Assembly: GCF_013141725.1 (NCBI RefSeq) | Contig: NZ_WHNZ01000039.1 | Coordinates: forward strand, 62,001 to 126,000 | Reading direction: 5' to 3' | Length of the DNA: 64,000 bases | Source of the DNA: Paenibacillus planticolens | GTDB taxonomy: Bacteria > Bacillota > Bacilli > Paenibacillales > NBRC-103111 | Shown: positions 19,644-27,716 of the stretch, piece by piece | How positions within the stretch are numbered: the stretch's first letter is position 1 | Layout: each line of letters begins with the position of its first letter | Notes under the pieces: model-generated | Told to the model about the DNA's origin: nothing | Databases searched by the model: none | What the model saw: the letters and a program-made list of their open reading frames with translations, nothing else | Position numbers and translations under genes: made by a program

Positions 19644-19764
19644 AGCAATCGCCTCCTTTATTGAGTACTCTAAGCTTATCACATTCAGACAATCGACTTC
19701 CATGTCGGAACAGTGGCGGAATGGTTGCAAAATGAAGAAAAAATCTGGACATCGGGTGAGCGAT

Positions 19765-19945
19765 AAGAACTATGGTCCGCTATTCTGGCGAAATTAACCT
19801 AAATCGCAATCTTAGTGAAACTACAGGCTCTTATTTGCTCACATACACCTACTTTCCCGCCCAAAAGAGCACAATAGCGCCCCCTAGATACCATTAACTC
19901 GGCAAAAGTACGCTAAACAACAAAATAGAGGATCACAGTTCCCTC
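19765..19945. repeat. Four-unit intergenic element, GGGAACTA family, degenerate copy
   Basis: Forward units at ~19767 (GAACTATGGTCCGCTATT) and ~19817 (GAAACTACAGGCTCTTATTT) and a reverse unit at 19921-19945 (complement GGGAACTGTGATCCTCTATT) match the family seen at 53264, 57521 and 57807. The third unit, about 19863-19883, is weakly conserved. The 19644-19998 gap holds no gene. Confidence 0.6.
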
Positions 19946-19962
19946 TCCTCTGCAAATCAAAA

Positions 19963-19998
19963 AAAAGGGGAGCCCATGGCGCCCATGGCCCCCCTTTT
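19963..19998 (-). terminator. Terminator of the ABC-F gene
   Basis: On the minus strand AAAGGGG...CCCCTTTT encloses an inner GCCATGGGCGCCATGGGC stem and runs into eight T residues, immediately after the ABC-F stop codon. Confidence 0.85.
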
Positions 19999-22068
19999 CT
20001 ATTCTTCCGTCAGCAGTATCCATTCTGCATACAGCTGATCCAAATCCGCCTGCACCGCTTCGCGCTCCGTCCAAAGCCGGCTTAGCTCATCCGCCGCGGC
20101 AAGCTCCAGCGCCTGATCCAGCCCGCTGAGCCGCGCTTCCTCCTCCGCGATCCGCTTCTCCAGCTTCTCCTGCGCGAACGCAGCCGAGCTGCGAGACCTC
20201 CCGCGCGAAGCCGCCCCTGCTCCCGCAGCCGCTCTCGTCCCTGCTCTCGCATTCGCTCTTGCTTCAGCTCCCGCATTCGCTCTCGCCCCTGCTCTCGCAT
20301 CAGCTCTCACCCCGGCTCTCGCATCCACTCTCTCCCCTGCTCCCGCATTCGCTCTCGCCCCTGCTCTCGCATCAGCTCCTGCTCCCGCAGCCGCCCTCGC
20401 TCCTGCTCCCGCATCGGCCCTTGCTCCCGCCGCCCGCGCCGCACGCTGCTGAGCGCTCTTCGCTTTGTAGTCATCAAAGCTGCCCAAATAAACGGTGATC
20501 CGCCCTTGATGCAGCTCCCATATTTTCTGGGCCAGCCGGTTCATAAAATAACGGTCATGCGTCACCGCGAGCACCGTTCCGGGAAACTCCTCGAGCGCTT
20601 CCTCCAACGCCTCCCTTGAGGCGATGTCCATATGATTCGTCGGCTCATCCAAAATGAGCAGATTCGGCTTGCGAAGCACGAGCAGCGCCAGCCGCAGTCG
20701 CGTCCACTCCCCGCCGGAGAGCGAGCTAACCGGCTTGAATACGTCGGCGCCGTAAAACAGATAAGCGGCGAGCCTCCCACGTGCCTCTCCTTCTTCCATC
20801 CGGGCTTCCTCACAGAAGTAAGCCAGAACCGACTTCTTCCGGTCCTCCGGATACTCCTGCTGCGCCAAGTAGCCAATGTCTACGCGCGCGCCGATTTCCA
20901 GCTCACCTCTGTCAGGGAGCACCTCGCCTAACATCATTTTGAGCAGCGTCGTTTTCCCTGAACCGTTATGCCCCAGAAGCATCACTTTCTCGCCATACTC
21001 CAGCAAGCCGTTTGCCTGTTGAAGCAGCACTTTATTCCCATACCGCTTACTTACGTCCTCGAACGCAATCACGCGCTTACCGGAGCGGTCATCCACCCTC
21101 AGCCCGAACTCCGCCGCTTTCGGATCAAGGGCCGGGCGCTTCAGCTTCTCCATCCGATCCAGCGCTTTCTGCATGGATGCCGCCCGGCGGAAAAACTTCT
21201 CATTTCCACCGATACGCCCCCATTCCGTCAGCTGCTTGATCGTCTCCTTCATCTTCTTGATGACTTTCTGCTGTTCTTGGTAATCCGTGAATTGCTGCAG
21301 CAGCCGTACTTCTTTCTCCTTCATGTATCCCGAATAAGAAGTCAGATAAGTCGAAGACTCCCCGTCTTCCAATTCCACAATCTTGGTGACAACACGATCC
21401 AAAAAGTAACGGTCATGAGACACAATAAAGCACGCGCCCTCATACTGGGTCAAGTACTCCTCCAACCATTCCACGCCAACTAAATCGAGATGATTCGTCG
21501 GCTCGTCGAGCAGCAGCAAATCCGGCTTGCCGATCAACTGGGAAGCGAGCGCAATCTTGGTCTTCTCTCCTCCGGACAGCGAGTCGAAACTCCGCCCGTA
21601 CATCTCCCGGGCAATGCCAAGTCCGCTTGCCACCTGGTCAATTCTGGCGTCCAGCTCATAGCCGCCTTCCCGCTCGAAGCGCTCCTGCAGCTGAGCATAC
21701 CGCTCCAACAGCTGATCGAGCTGACCAGCCGCCGCCGACTCCGACATGCGCTGCTCCAGCTCCGTCATCGCGGCGCGGCACTCAAGAAGCTCCGCCAAAC
21801 TAGCCGCAAGCACATCGTACACCGTGCCGTTCTCCCATTCCGTCGGGATTTGGGCTAAATAGCCGAGTCGCGTATCTTTGCGCACAGTCAGCTGCCCTTC
21901 GTCCGGCTTTTCCATTTTGGAAATGAGCCGCAGCAGGGTCGATTTGCCGCTGCCGTTTCTTCCGACCAAACCGATTCGTTCGCCATGATGAATTTCAAAA
22001 GTAACGTCTGCAAGCACCAGCTGGGCGCCGTGGTATTTCTTTATATTTTGACCGTTTATAATTAACAT
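19999..22068 (-). CDS. ABC-F family ATPase with expanded Ala-rich linker
   Basis: This 689-aa cytoplasmic protein has two ABC ATPase domains and no membrane part. The first has Walker A GLVGRNGSGKSTLL, signature LSGGE and DEPTNHLDLV. The second has GHNGSGKTTLLK, LSGGEWTRLRLALL and DEPTNHMDIA. An interdomain linker and a C-terminal coiled coil (KLEKRIAEEEARLSGLDQAL) are typical of ABC-F proteins, which act on ribosomes; several protect against drugs at the peptidyl-transferase centre. An unusual ~75-residue Ala/Arg/Gly repeat (ARADAGAGARAAAGAGADAR...) separates domain two from the coiled coil. AGGAGG precedes the ATG. A leader ORF and attenuator lie upstream, so drug-inducible expression is likely. 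I cannot assign a specific resistance gene. Confidence 0.9.
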   Translation of the reverse strand: MLIINGQNIKKYHGAQLVLADVTFEIHHGERIGLVGRNGSGKSTLLRLISKMEKPDEGQLTVRKDTRLGYLAQIPTEWENGTVYDVLAASLAELLECRAAMTELEQRMSESAAAGQLDQLLERYAQLQERFEREGGYELDARIDQVASGLGIAREMYGRSFDSLSGGEKTKIALASQLIGKPDLLLLDEPTNHLDLVGVEWLEEYLTQYEGACFIVSHDRYFLDRVVTKIVELEDGESSTYLTSYSGYMKEKEVRLLQQFTDYQEQQKVIKKMKETIKQLTEWGRIGGNEKFFRRAASMQKALDRMEKLKRPALDPKAAEFGLRVDDRSGKRVIAFEDVSKRYGNKVLLQQANGLLEYGEKVMLLGHNGSGKTTLLKMMLGEVLPDRGELEIGARVDIGYLAQQEYPEDRKKSVLAYFCEEARMEEGEARGRLAAYLFYGADVFKPVSSLSGGEWTRLRLALLVLRKPNLLILDEPTNHMDIASREALEEALEEFPGTVLAVTHDRYFMNRLAQKIWELHQGRITVYLGSFDDYKAKSAQQRAARAAGARADAGAGARAAAGAGADARAGARANAGAGERVDARAGVRADARAGARANAGAEARANARAGTRAAAGAGAASRGRSRSSAAFAQEKLEKRIAEEEARLSGLDQALELAAADELSRLWTEREAVQADLDQLYAEWILLTEE
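20212..20425. repeat. Tandem-repeat tract inside the ABC-F gene
   Basis: Imperfect repeats built from short GCTCTCGC, GCTCCCGC and CATCAGCT-type words fill this interval. They encode the Ala/Arg/Gly/Asp-rich linker. The reading frame is kept throughout. Confidence 0.75.
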
Positions 22069-22124
22069 CGTTAAGGATCCTCCTAGGTTATGAAAGACCC
22101 TAACCTGAACATCCTGAGCGCAGC

Positions 22125-22157
22125 AAAAAAGGCCGCAGGAAAATTCCTACGACCTTT
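22125..22157 (-). terminator. Attenuator upstream of the ABC-F gene
   Basis: AAAGGTCGTAGGAA-TTTT-CCTGCGGCC followed by six T residues lies between the leader ORF stop (22178) and the ABC-F start (22068). The leader's last codons contain CCTACCTT, which can pair with AAGG(TCG)TAGG on the 5' side of this stem and so act as an antiterminator. Confidence 0.8.
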
Positions 22158-22177
22158 GCGGATAGCTCCGATTGAGG

Positions 22178-22321
22178 CTAAGGTAGGTGTCTTTTCGTGA
22201 GTTGTGAAACCGTATATGCAAATTTGGACAGACTTCTCCCGTTGTTGGCTGCTGCATGAACGATGCCAGCCATCGCGATAGGTAACTGGCTCACACGGTT
22301 GTTCACAAACTCTCGATTCAT
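22178..22321 (-). CDS. 47-aa leader peptide of the ABC-F gene
   Basis: This short ORF begins MNREFVNNRVSQLPIAMAGI and ends SQLTKRHLP. AAAAGGAGGTGAAGGTAGG directly precedes the ATG at 22321. Its 3' end overlaps the CCTACCTT segment that can disrupt the downstream attenuator stem. The design matches ribosome-mediated attenuation known for drug-responsive ABC-F genes (for example vmlR): a ribosome stalled by an antibiotic in the leader would change the RNA fold and let transcription pass. The peptide sequence itself is not one I recognise. Confidence 0.7.
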   Translation of the reverse strand: MNREFVNNRVSQLPIAMAGIVHAAANNGRSLSKFAYTVSQLTKRHLP

Positions 22322-22348
22322 CCTACCTTCACCTCCTTTTCCATATAT

Positions 22349-22378
22349 GTATAAAATATTACCATAACCGACGGTCAA
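22349..22378 (-). promoter_or_regulatory. Probable sigma-A promoter of leader and ABC-F gene
   Basis: On the minus strand TTGACC (22378-22373) and TTATAC (22354-22349) are 18 bp apart. Transcription would begin a few bases before the leader ribosome site, giving a very short 5' UTR. Confidence 0.5.
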
Positions 22379-22402
22379 TTCGCAATCCAAGGCCATTATC
22401 CC

Positions 22403-23164
22403 TTAAAATAAATCCCATATCTGCTTGCCAATAAGGAGGATGCAAACGGTAAGAAATAAAGGCCGAACGTACACCGAACCTTTGCGGATCGCCATGCGCG
22501 AACCTAACAGGGAACCGCAGATCATTGCGATGCCCATCGGAATTCCAATTCCGTAGTTGATGGAGCCGAGCACCATGAACGTAGCCAAGCTCGCTACATT
22601 GCTTCCGAAATTCAGCACCTTGGCGTTCCCTGCCGCTTTCACAAAGTCAAAGCCCAGCATAAGAAAAACGAATATCAGAAAGGAACCCGTACCGGGTCCA
22701 AAAAAACCATCATAAAAGCCTAATCCGAAAGCCGCACTCCCCATTAGCAGAGCTGTTTTGGCGGAGTACTGGCGGAACGTCGAGCGGTCTCCCCAGTTTT
22801 TCCGAAAAATCGTATAGACAGTAATGAGAATCAGCATAACGACGACCATCGGCCTTAAAAAGTCCGAAGGAATTTGCCGCAGCACCGATGTTCCGCAAAC
22901 TGCTCCTAATAAAGATAAAAGGAACAGACCCTTCACTGCTTTGATATCAATGTTACCCGAACGCATAAAAGAAATCGTGCTGGTCAGCGACGACATCGTT
23001 CCCGCCAGTTTGTTCGTTCCCAAAGCGATCGCCGGAGGCATGCCCGTTGCAAGCAGAACAGGAAGCGCGATTAGTCCCCCTCCTCCCACAACAGAATCAA
23101 CATATGCCGCCAAAAATCCGCCTACGATGACGAACAATAACATTTCTAGGCTCAAGTGTCCCAT
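22403..23164 (-). CDS. TauE/SafE family (sulfite exporter-like) membrane protein
   Basis: This 253-aa protein has about eight hydrophobic segments. The two TauE/SafE repeats are visible: the first with GGFLAAYVDSVVGGGGLIAL and ALGTNKLAGT, the second with GLGFYDGFFGPGTGSFLIF and NAKVLNFGSNVASL. Family members move sulfur compounds or other organic anions across the cytoplasmic membrane; substrate here is unknown. I choose the ATG at 23164, preceded by GAGGGAG about 11 bases upstream. The longer frame overlaps a likely gene fossil. Confidence 0.88.
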   Translation of the reverse strand: MGHLSLEMLLFVIVGGFLAAYVDSVVGGGGLIALPVLLATGMPPAIALGTNKLAGTMSSLTSTISFMRSGNIDIKAVKGLFLLSLLGAVCGTSVLRQIPSDFLRPMVVVMLILITVYTIFRKNWGDRSTFRQYSAKTALLMGSAAFGLGFYDGFFGPGTGSFLIFVFLMLGFDFVKAAGNAKVLNFGSNVASLATFMVLGSINYGIGIPMGIAMICGSLLGSRMAIRKGSVYVRPLFLTVCILLIGKQIWDLF

Positions 23165-23295
23165 GATAGATATGACTCCCTCTTCCAGCTCAAATTCTCC
23201 CACACCATTTCTCGCTTCCATCCTTCGAGCGCTGCTAAGGACAACGCATAGTTGACTGTGAAGTAGAGCACAGCCATGAGAGACAGAATCGGCAT
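23152..23295 (-). pseudogene. Possible fossil: C-terminus of a polar amino-acid ABC permease
   Basis: From 23295 the minus strand reads MPILSLMAVLYFTVNYALSL followed by AALEGWKRE. This resembles the last membrane helix and basic tail of HisM/GlnP-type permeases. A stop lies three codons upstream, so nothing of the rest remains. The frame runs into the TauE start region. Too short to be sure. Confidence 0.35.
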
Positions 23296-23440
23296 GGTGC
23301 AGCTATAGCTTTTTGTAGTTACTATTTATTTTCGCATGATGCATCCGTTCAGGCAAGGAAATAACAATAGCAAGGGAGATGTTCTCGAGCAGGGAGGTAC
23401 ACTAGCTCACCAGCGAGACGCTCGGGGAAGCCTTTCTTAA

Positions 23441-23665
23441 AAGACCGCCAAGGCATAAGCCTGGCGTACTATCCTATTTATGTTGTACTTTGTACAACAT
23501 TATGAATGTAATTTGGCCTCCGTGCTCCTCTATGTTGTACTTTGTACAACGTTTTGGGCTGAAAGCCGTTGATTTAAGGCTATTCGGGTTAAAGTCATTG
23601 TACTTTGTACAATGAAACGCCGAATTGTAGGGCGTGGACTGCCTTTTTGTTGTACAAAGTACAAC
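23441..23665. repeat. Four-palindrome intergenic element, TTGTAC family, copy B
   Basis: A hairpin (GCCAAGGC-ATAA-GCCTGGC, around 23446-23466) is followed by GTTGTACTTTGTACAAC at 23482 and 23534, ATTGTACTTTGTACAAT at 23597, and GTTGTACAAAGTACAAC at 23649. Spacing is 52/63/52 bp, nearly identical to copy A at 16753-16995. Sequence between the units is much less conserved. Confidence 0.85.
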
Positions 23666-23710
23666 ATAGAGACGGGAGAGAGGTGCCATGGGGGGGGCCG
23701 GGAGATAACG

Positions 23711-23868
23711 AGGCGCATTCGGCATAAAGTAGGCGGTGTAATCAGCATTACAGCATGGTTTCAGGGACACGTTAGGGTATCCCCGGAAGCATTAAGCTTG
23801 TTTCATTTCACAGTGCTATCGAGGACATTGGGGCGCGTTCGGCATAAGTTAGGCTGTGTAATCAGCAA
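23711..23868. repeat. Pair of ~38-bp direct repeats, 120 bp apart
   Basis: Copies at 23711-23748 and 23831-23868 share the pattern GGCGC-TTCGGCATAA followed by TAGGC-GTGTAATCAGCA with few differences. There is no gene between 23296 and 23907. Confidence 0.7.
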
Positions 23869-23872
23869 AAAA

Positions 23873-23900
23873 AGACAGCCCGATGATCATCGAACTGTCT
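23873..23900 (-). terminator. Terminator of the GH35/phosphodiesterase operon
   Basis: On the minus strand GACAGTTCGATG-ATCATCGGGCTGTC forms a stem with a following run of seven T residues, 8 bp after the stop of the phosphodiesterase-like gene. Confidence 0.85.
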
Positions 23901-23907
23901 CTACGAT

Positions 23908-24741
23908 CTATGTCAGCAAGCCAGCCGGCAGCTTGGCATCCCAATCGCGCGGGACCGGCAGGCCAAGCGCATGAAGCGCGACCGCTGCCGTGTCCATGAT
24001 GGACAAGCCCGACAAGTCGGCTTCAGGGTTAACGCCGGGCCCACGGCAGCCCCAGAAAATGGTCATATCCTGCGGTGCGTCACTCCCGTGATTGAAAGCG
24101 TCCAAACCGCCGCCGCCATGATCCGTTGTGATGATGAGAAGGCTGTCTTCCAGCATCCCCGCTTCCAGAAGAGATCTGCCGATCTCGCCGATTTGTTGGT
24201 CAGCCCGCGTAATGGCTTTCAAATATTCCGCGGAGCCGTCTCCATACCCATGCCGGTGGCCGGCGGCATCCACATCGTCCAGTTGGACGAACAGCAGCTC
24301 AAGCCCGGGGTGCGAACGGAGGTAGTCTCCGATGGCGGGAACCAGCGCTTCATCCGGTGCAGCGTACTTTTCCATACCCTGAATCTCCTCAATAACGCCG
24401 GTTATAATCGGCTTCCATGAGACGAATGCGGCCATTGTGCTGTCAGGCCGCGCTTCCTTCAAGATCTGAAATACCGACGGTGTCGGCGAGCCCGCCGGAT
24501 AGTTCCTGTTCTGTTGAATATGCACATGGGACTCATGCCGCTGCGGCGTTACCCCATGCAGAAGCGATCCCCAGCACTCCCCGCTGTTGGAAGGATAGGC
24601 GGTGCGAGCCTGGCACGTTTGCGCCCCTCCCGCAAGCAGCACATCCATATAAGGGGTATCGGCCTCACGGATGAATCTCCCCGCACCGTCAATGCCTAGG
24701 ATTATGACCCTTTTAACAGCCTTTTTTGACGTCAATGTCAT
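23908..24741 (-). CDS. Alkaline phosphatase superfamily protein (type I phosphodiesterase/nucleotide pyrophosphatase-like)
   Basis: This 277-aa protein has the metal-binding pattern of the superfamily: GIDGAG near the N-terminus, a Ser-containing nucleophile region (YPSNSGECWGSLLHG), FVQLDDVDAAGHRHGYG, and TDHGGGGLDAFNHG. No signal peptide is visible, so it should act in the cytoplasm. The substrate is a phosphate mono- or diester that the sequence does not define. It begins 25 bp after the GH35 stop and shares its terminator, so the two form an operon. A role in handling a phosphorylated or modified sugar would fit but is inference. Confidence 0.87.
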   Translation of the reverse strand: MTLTSKKAVKRVIILGIDGAGRFIREADTPYMDVLLAGGAQTCQARTAYPSNSGECWGSLLHGVTPQRHESHVHIQQNRNYPAGSPTPSVFQILKEARPDSTMAAFVSWKPIITGVIEEIQGMEKYAAPDEALVPAIGDYLRSHPGLELLFVQLDDVDAAGHRHGYGDGSAEYLKAITRADQQIGEIGRSLLEAGMLEDSLLIITTDHGGGGLDAFNHGSDAPQDMTIFWGCRGPGVNPEADLSGLSIMDTAAVALHALGLPVPRDWDAKLPAGLLT

Positions 24742-24766
24742 GTCAATCAGTCCCCCCGTTTCCGGT

Positions 24767-26614
24767 TTAGCCTAAGTCCGGCGCATCCGTCAATGCAATA
24801 ACCGGCTTCTCGGTACGATGAAGCTCGAAGACGACGATTTCATTGCTGCCCTTCCGCAGTAACGGCGCCGGCAAATACAACGTACGCTGCGGGCCTTTTT
24901 CCCAATAACGCCCAAGATTAAAGCCATTGATCCACACAACGCCCTTGGACCAGCCGTCCAAACGAACGAAGGTGTCTCCGGCCTCTTCGACGTTAAATTC
25001 CCCGCGGTAAAACGTGGGGCGCTCATGATCCTGATCTTGAATTTGACCTTGATCTTGATCTTGATCTTGATCTTGATCTTGACCCTGATCCTGATCTTGA
25101 CCCTGATCCTGATCCTGCCCCGCACTCGCCGCAGAACCCACAAACGGAATCGCGCCGATATTGTCCAGTGGCAGCGGATAAATCGTCCAATCAAACAAAA
25201 ATTGATTGTTGAAGCGCACACCCTCTGTAATGCCTTTGTAGTCCTTCAATTTCGGTCCGTAGTTAACGCGGCCCATGTTCTCGACAACGATCTCCAGCTT
25301 TGCCCCTTGGGCAGGAATGTCCAGCGGGAGAGGACGCGGGTCCCAGCGCTCAACGGTACCTTGATAGACGCCGTCCAAGAAAACTTGGGCGCGGTCATGC
25401 ACCTCTTGTAGGTGCAGCATTTCGCCGGTTCGTGGACCGGATACCTGTGTCGAATAGACGATGAAGCCGTAGCTTTGGCCAAGCATCTCCATCGGTTCCG
25501 GGCATATGCGCTTAACAGGCACGGAAAACTGGTCAAGCTGGCCCAGCAGATCCGCTTTTTCCGTGAGCGAGACGAGGCCGTAGCTTTTCTTCGGAATAGG
25601 CGCAGGAAATGCCGGGAACTCCTTCTCGTCTTTCTCGAGATAGCGCGCGATGACACTGCGGACGGCTCGATACTTCTCCGTTTCATCTCCGCACTCCGAT
25701 AGGGGTGAATCGTAGTCATAGCTGGTTATCGTCGCTTCGTACTTGTCTCCAAAGTTCGCTCCGTTGTAGAAGCCAAAGTTAGTTCCGCCGTGGAACATAT
25801 AGAAATTCACGGAAGCGCCGGAGCGCAGCATGCGGTCGAAGACATCGGCGACATCGCCGGCATCACGCGTGTGGTGGGGCTTCAGCCAGTGATCGAACCA
25901 ACCGTTCCAATACTCCATGCACATGAGCGGTTCGTCTGCACGGTACTCGCGGAACTTCTCGAACGCCTCCTCCGGTCTGGAGCCGAAGTTGACGGTCGCC
26001 AGTGTGCCGGGAACCGTACCTCCCTGCAGCATGCCATCCTCCGGACCGTCCGATGTAAACAGCAGAACATCCACTCCGCGCTTGATCAGCCCATCGCGCA
26101 AATACGTTAAATACGCGGTGTCATTGCCGTAGCTGCCGTACTCATTTTCGATCTGCATGGCGATAATCGGACCGCCGTTTGTGCTTTGCAGCGGAGTTAA
26201 TCTTGGGATCAGCTCATCATAGTAACGGTCTACTTTTTGCAAATACGCGCCTTCCATGCAGCGAAGCTTCATATACGAATACTGCAGCAGCCAAGCCGGC
26301 AATCCGCCGAATTCCCACTCCGCACAGATGTAAGGGCTTGGCCGAACGATCACATGCAGCCCGAGCTTGCCAGCCAGTGTAATGAAACGCTCAATGTCCG
26401 CAAGGCCTTCAAAGTTAAACGCATTTTCCTGCGGTTCATGCAAATTCCAAGGTACATACGTTTCTACGGTGTTAAACCCGCACGCTTTGAGCTTCAGCAG
26501 CCGATCTTCCCAATACTCAGGGACAACACGGAAATAATGGATGGCTCCTGATAAAATTTGAAATGGCTCTCCATCTAATAGAAATTGCTTATCTTTGGCT
26601 TGTAATATGGCCAC
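24767..26614 (-). CDS. GH35 beta-galactosidase with an Asp-Gln repeat insert
   Basis: This 615-aa enzyme lacks a signal peptide, so it likely acts on imported galactosides. The N-terminal TIM barrel has the GH35 landmarks SGAIHYFRV, ETYVPWNLHE, RPSPYICAEWEFGGLPAWLL, the acid/base motif IENEYGSYG (~155-163) and the nucleophile region CMEYWNGWFDHW (~230). C-terminal jelly-roll parts follow (GEFNVEEAGDTF, WINGFNLGRYW). Between them an insert of ~30 residues made only of Asp, Gln, Gly and Ile occurs. GGAGG lies 7 bases before the GTG start. The AraC regulator gene is divergent, 172 bp away, and likely controls this gene. Confidence 0.95.
   Translation of the reverse strand: MAILQAKDKQFLLDGEPFQILSGAIHYFRVVPEYWEDRLLKLKACGFNTVETYVPWNLHEPQENAFNFEGLADIERFITLAGKLGLHVIVRPSPYICAEWEFGGLPAWLLQYSYMKLRCMEGAYLQKVDRYYDELIPRLTPLQSTNGGPIIAMQIENEYGSYGNDTAYLTYLRDGLIKRGVDVLLFTSDGPEDGMLQGGTVPGTLATVNFGSRPEEAFEKFREYRADEPLMCMEYWNGWFDHWLKPHHTRDAGDVADVFDRMLRSGASVNFYMFHGGTNFGFYNGANFGDKYEATITSYDYDSPLSECGDETEKYRAVRSVIARYLEKDEKEFPAFPAPIPKKSYGLVSLTEKADLLGQLDQFSVPVKRICPEPMEMLGQSYGFIVYSTQVSGPRTGEMLHLQEVHDRAQVFLDGVYQGTVERWDPRPLPLDIPAQGAKLEIVVENMGRVNYGPKLKDYKGITEGVRFNNQFLFDWTIYPLPLDNIGAIPFVGSAASAGQDQDQGQDQDQGQDQDQDQDQDQGQIQDQDHERPTFYRGEFNVEEAGDTFVRLDGWSKGVVWINGFNLGRYWEKGPQRTLYLPAPLLRKGSNEIVVFELHRTEKPVIALTDAPDLG
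25027..25118. repeat. Hexanucleotide microsatellite in the GH35 gene
   Basis: About 15 copies of CTTGAT/CCTGAT-type hexamers occur in tandem. On the coding strand they give alternating Asp-Gln with occasional Gly. Unit length is a multiple of three, so copy-number change would keep the frame. Confidence 0.9.
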
Positions 26615-26786
26615 AATTATCCCTCCGGATTATGAGTGCTATGGGTTCATGTTTTGAATTGCCTACACTCATCATCGCTGAAAGGGGTTCCATTCTCCAT
26701 CGCCAAATGGATCATTTTCTATACCAAATGTGCCACCCCCCATGGTATGATGAAGCAAAAGCGAGCACGGACGGGAGGAACAATTT

Positions 26787-27716
26787 GTGGAACAACGGTC
26801 GGAGGATTTATTTCGTTTCCCTAATATTATTAATACGCTTCAGGTGATAGGATGCCATTTCGGCTTGAAACCCCCGGGTTGGCATTTCCCCCGGCATCAT
26901 CACCACTTGTTCGAGCTTCTGTTCTGTGTGGCAGGAGAAGTCGTTCATGAAATAAACCGCGATACCGTGATCATGCATAAAGGGGATTGGCTGCTGATCA
27001 AAACCGGCGTCAGGCATCAATCCTCCAACACCGCCTCCACGGACTATGGCTTCTTCAATGTGCATTTCGATCTTGACGACCCCGAGATTCGCAGCCTGCT
27101 TTCTGCTACGCCCTACCGGCTTATCCGGCACAAGGAAGCCGCGCCAAGTAAGCTCAGCTTCTATGTAAGCGAGCTAGAGGCGGTCATGCACCGCAATCAC
27201 ACCGAGCACCGCGAAGCGGAAGCACCGCCGGAGCCCTCCCTCCTGCGCTTCGAGGATAAGCTGCTGCTCCAATCTTATACGCTGCTCATCATCCACGATG
27301 TACTGCAGCTGTTTCGCGAGCACGGGACAGCAAGCGGGCATCGCGCAGCGCCCGATAAAAATCCCTCGCTCTTCACGGCCGATATCGCGCACATGATCGA
27401 AGAGAAGCTCTCGCTCGGTCTATGCGAGGAGGCGACCGTGACGGGGGTTGCGAAGGAGATGAACCTCAGCCGCAGCCAGTGCAGCAAGCTGTTCGCCAAG
27501 GTGTACGGGCTGTCCCCCCGTCAGTACGTCAGCCAGCAGAAGCTGAAGCTGGCCAAGGAGCTGCTCGTCACGACCCATCTGCCGATGACGGACATTGCGG
27601 AGAAGCTGGGCTTCCATTCGGCCAGCCACTTCTCGCGGCAATTCCGGCGGTGGACCGGCCAATCGCCGAGCGAATTCAAGCCGAGGCATCCAGCCCAAAA
27701 AGACGATCATAGCTGA
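26787..27716 (+). CDS. AraC family regulator with N-terminal cupin
   Basis: This 309-aa regulator has an N-terminal AraC-type sugar-binding cupin (PGWHFPRHHHHLFELLFCVAG) and a C-terminal double HTH (~200-300: KEMNLSRSQCSKLFAKVYGL and EKLGFHSASHFSRQFRRWTG). GGGAGG lies 8 bases before the GTG start. It is divergent from the GH35/phosphodiesterase operon and most likely activates it on galactoside binding. Its last 10 bp overlap the 3' end of the convergent membrane AraC gene, with no terminator between them. Confidence 0.93.
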   Translation: MEQRSEDLFRFPNIINTLQVIGCHFGLKPPGWHFPRHHHHLFELLFCVAGEVVHEINRDTVIMHKGDWLLIKTGVRHQSSNTASTDYGFFNVHFDLDDPEIRSLLSATPYRLIRHKEAAPSKLSFYVSELEAVMHRNHTEHREAEAPPEPSLLRFEDKLLLQSYTLLIIHDVLQLFREHGTASGHRAAPDKNPSLFTADIAHMIEEKLSLGLCEEATVTGVAKEMNLSRSQCSKLFAKVYGLSPRQYVSQQKLKLAKELLVTTHLPMTDIAEKLGFHSASHFSRQFRRWTGQSPSEFKPRHPAQKDDHS

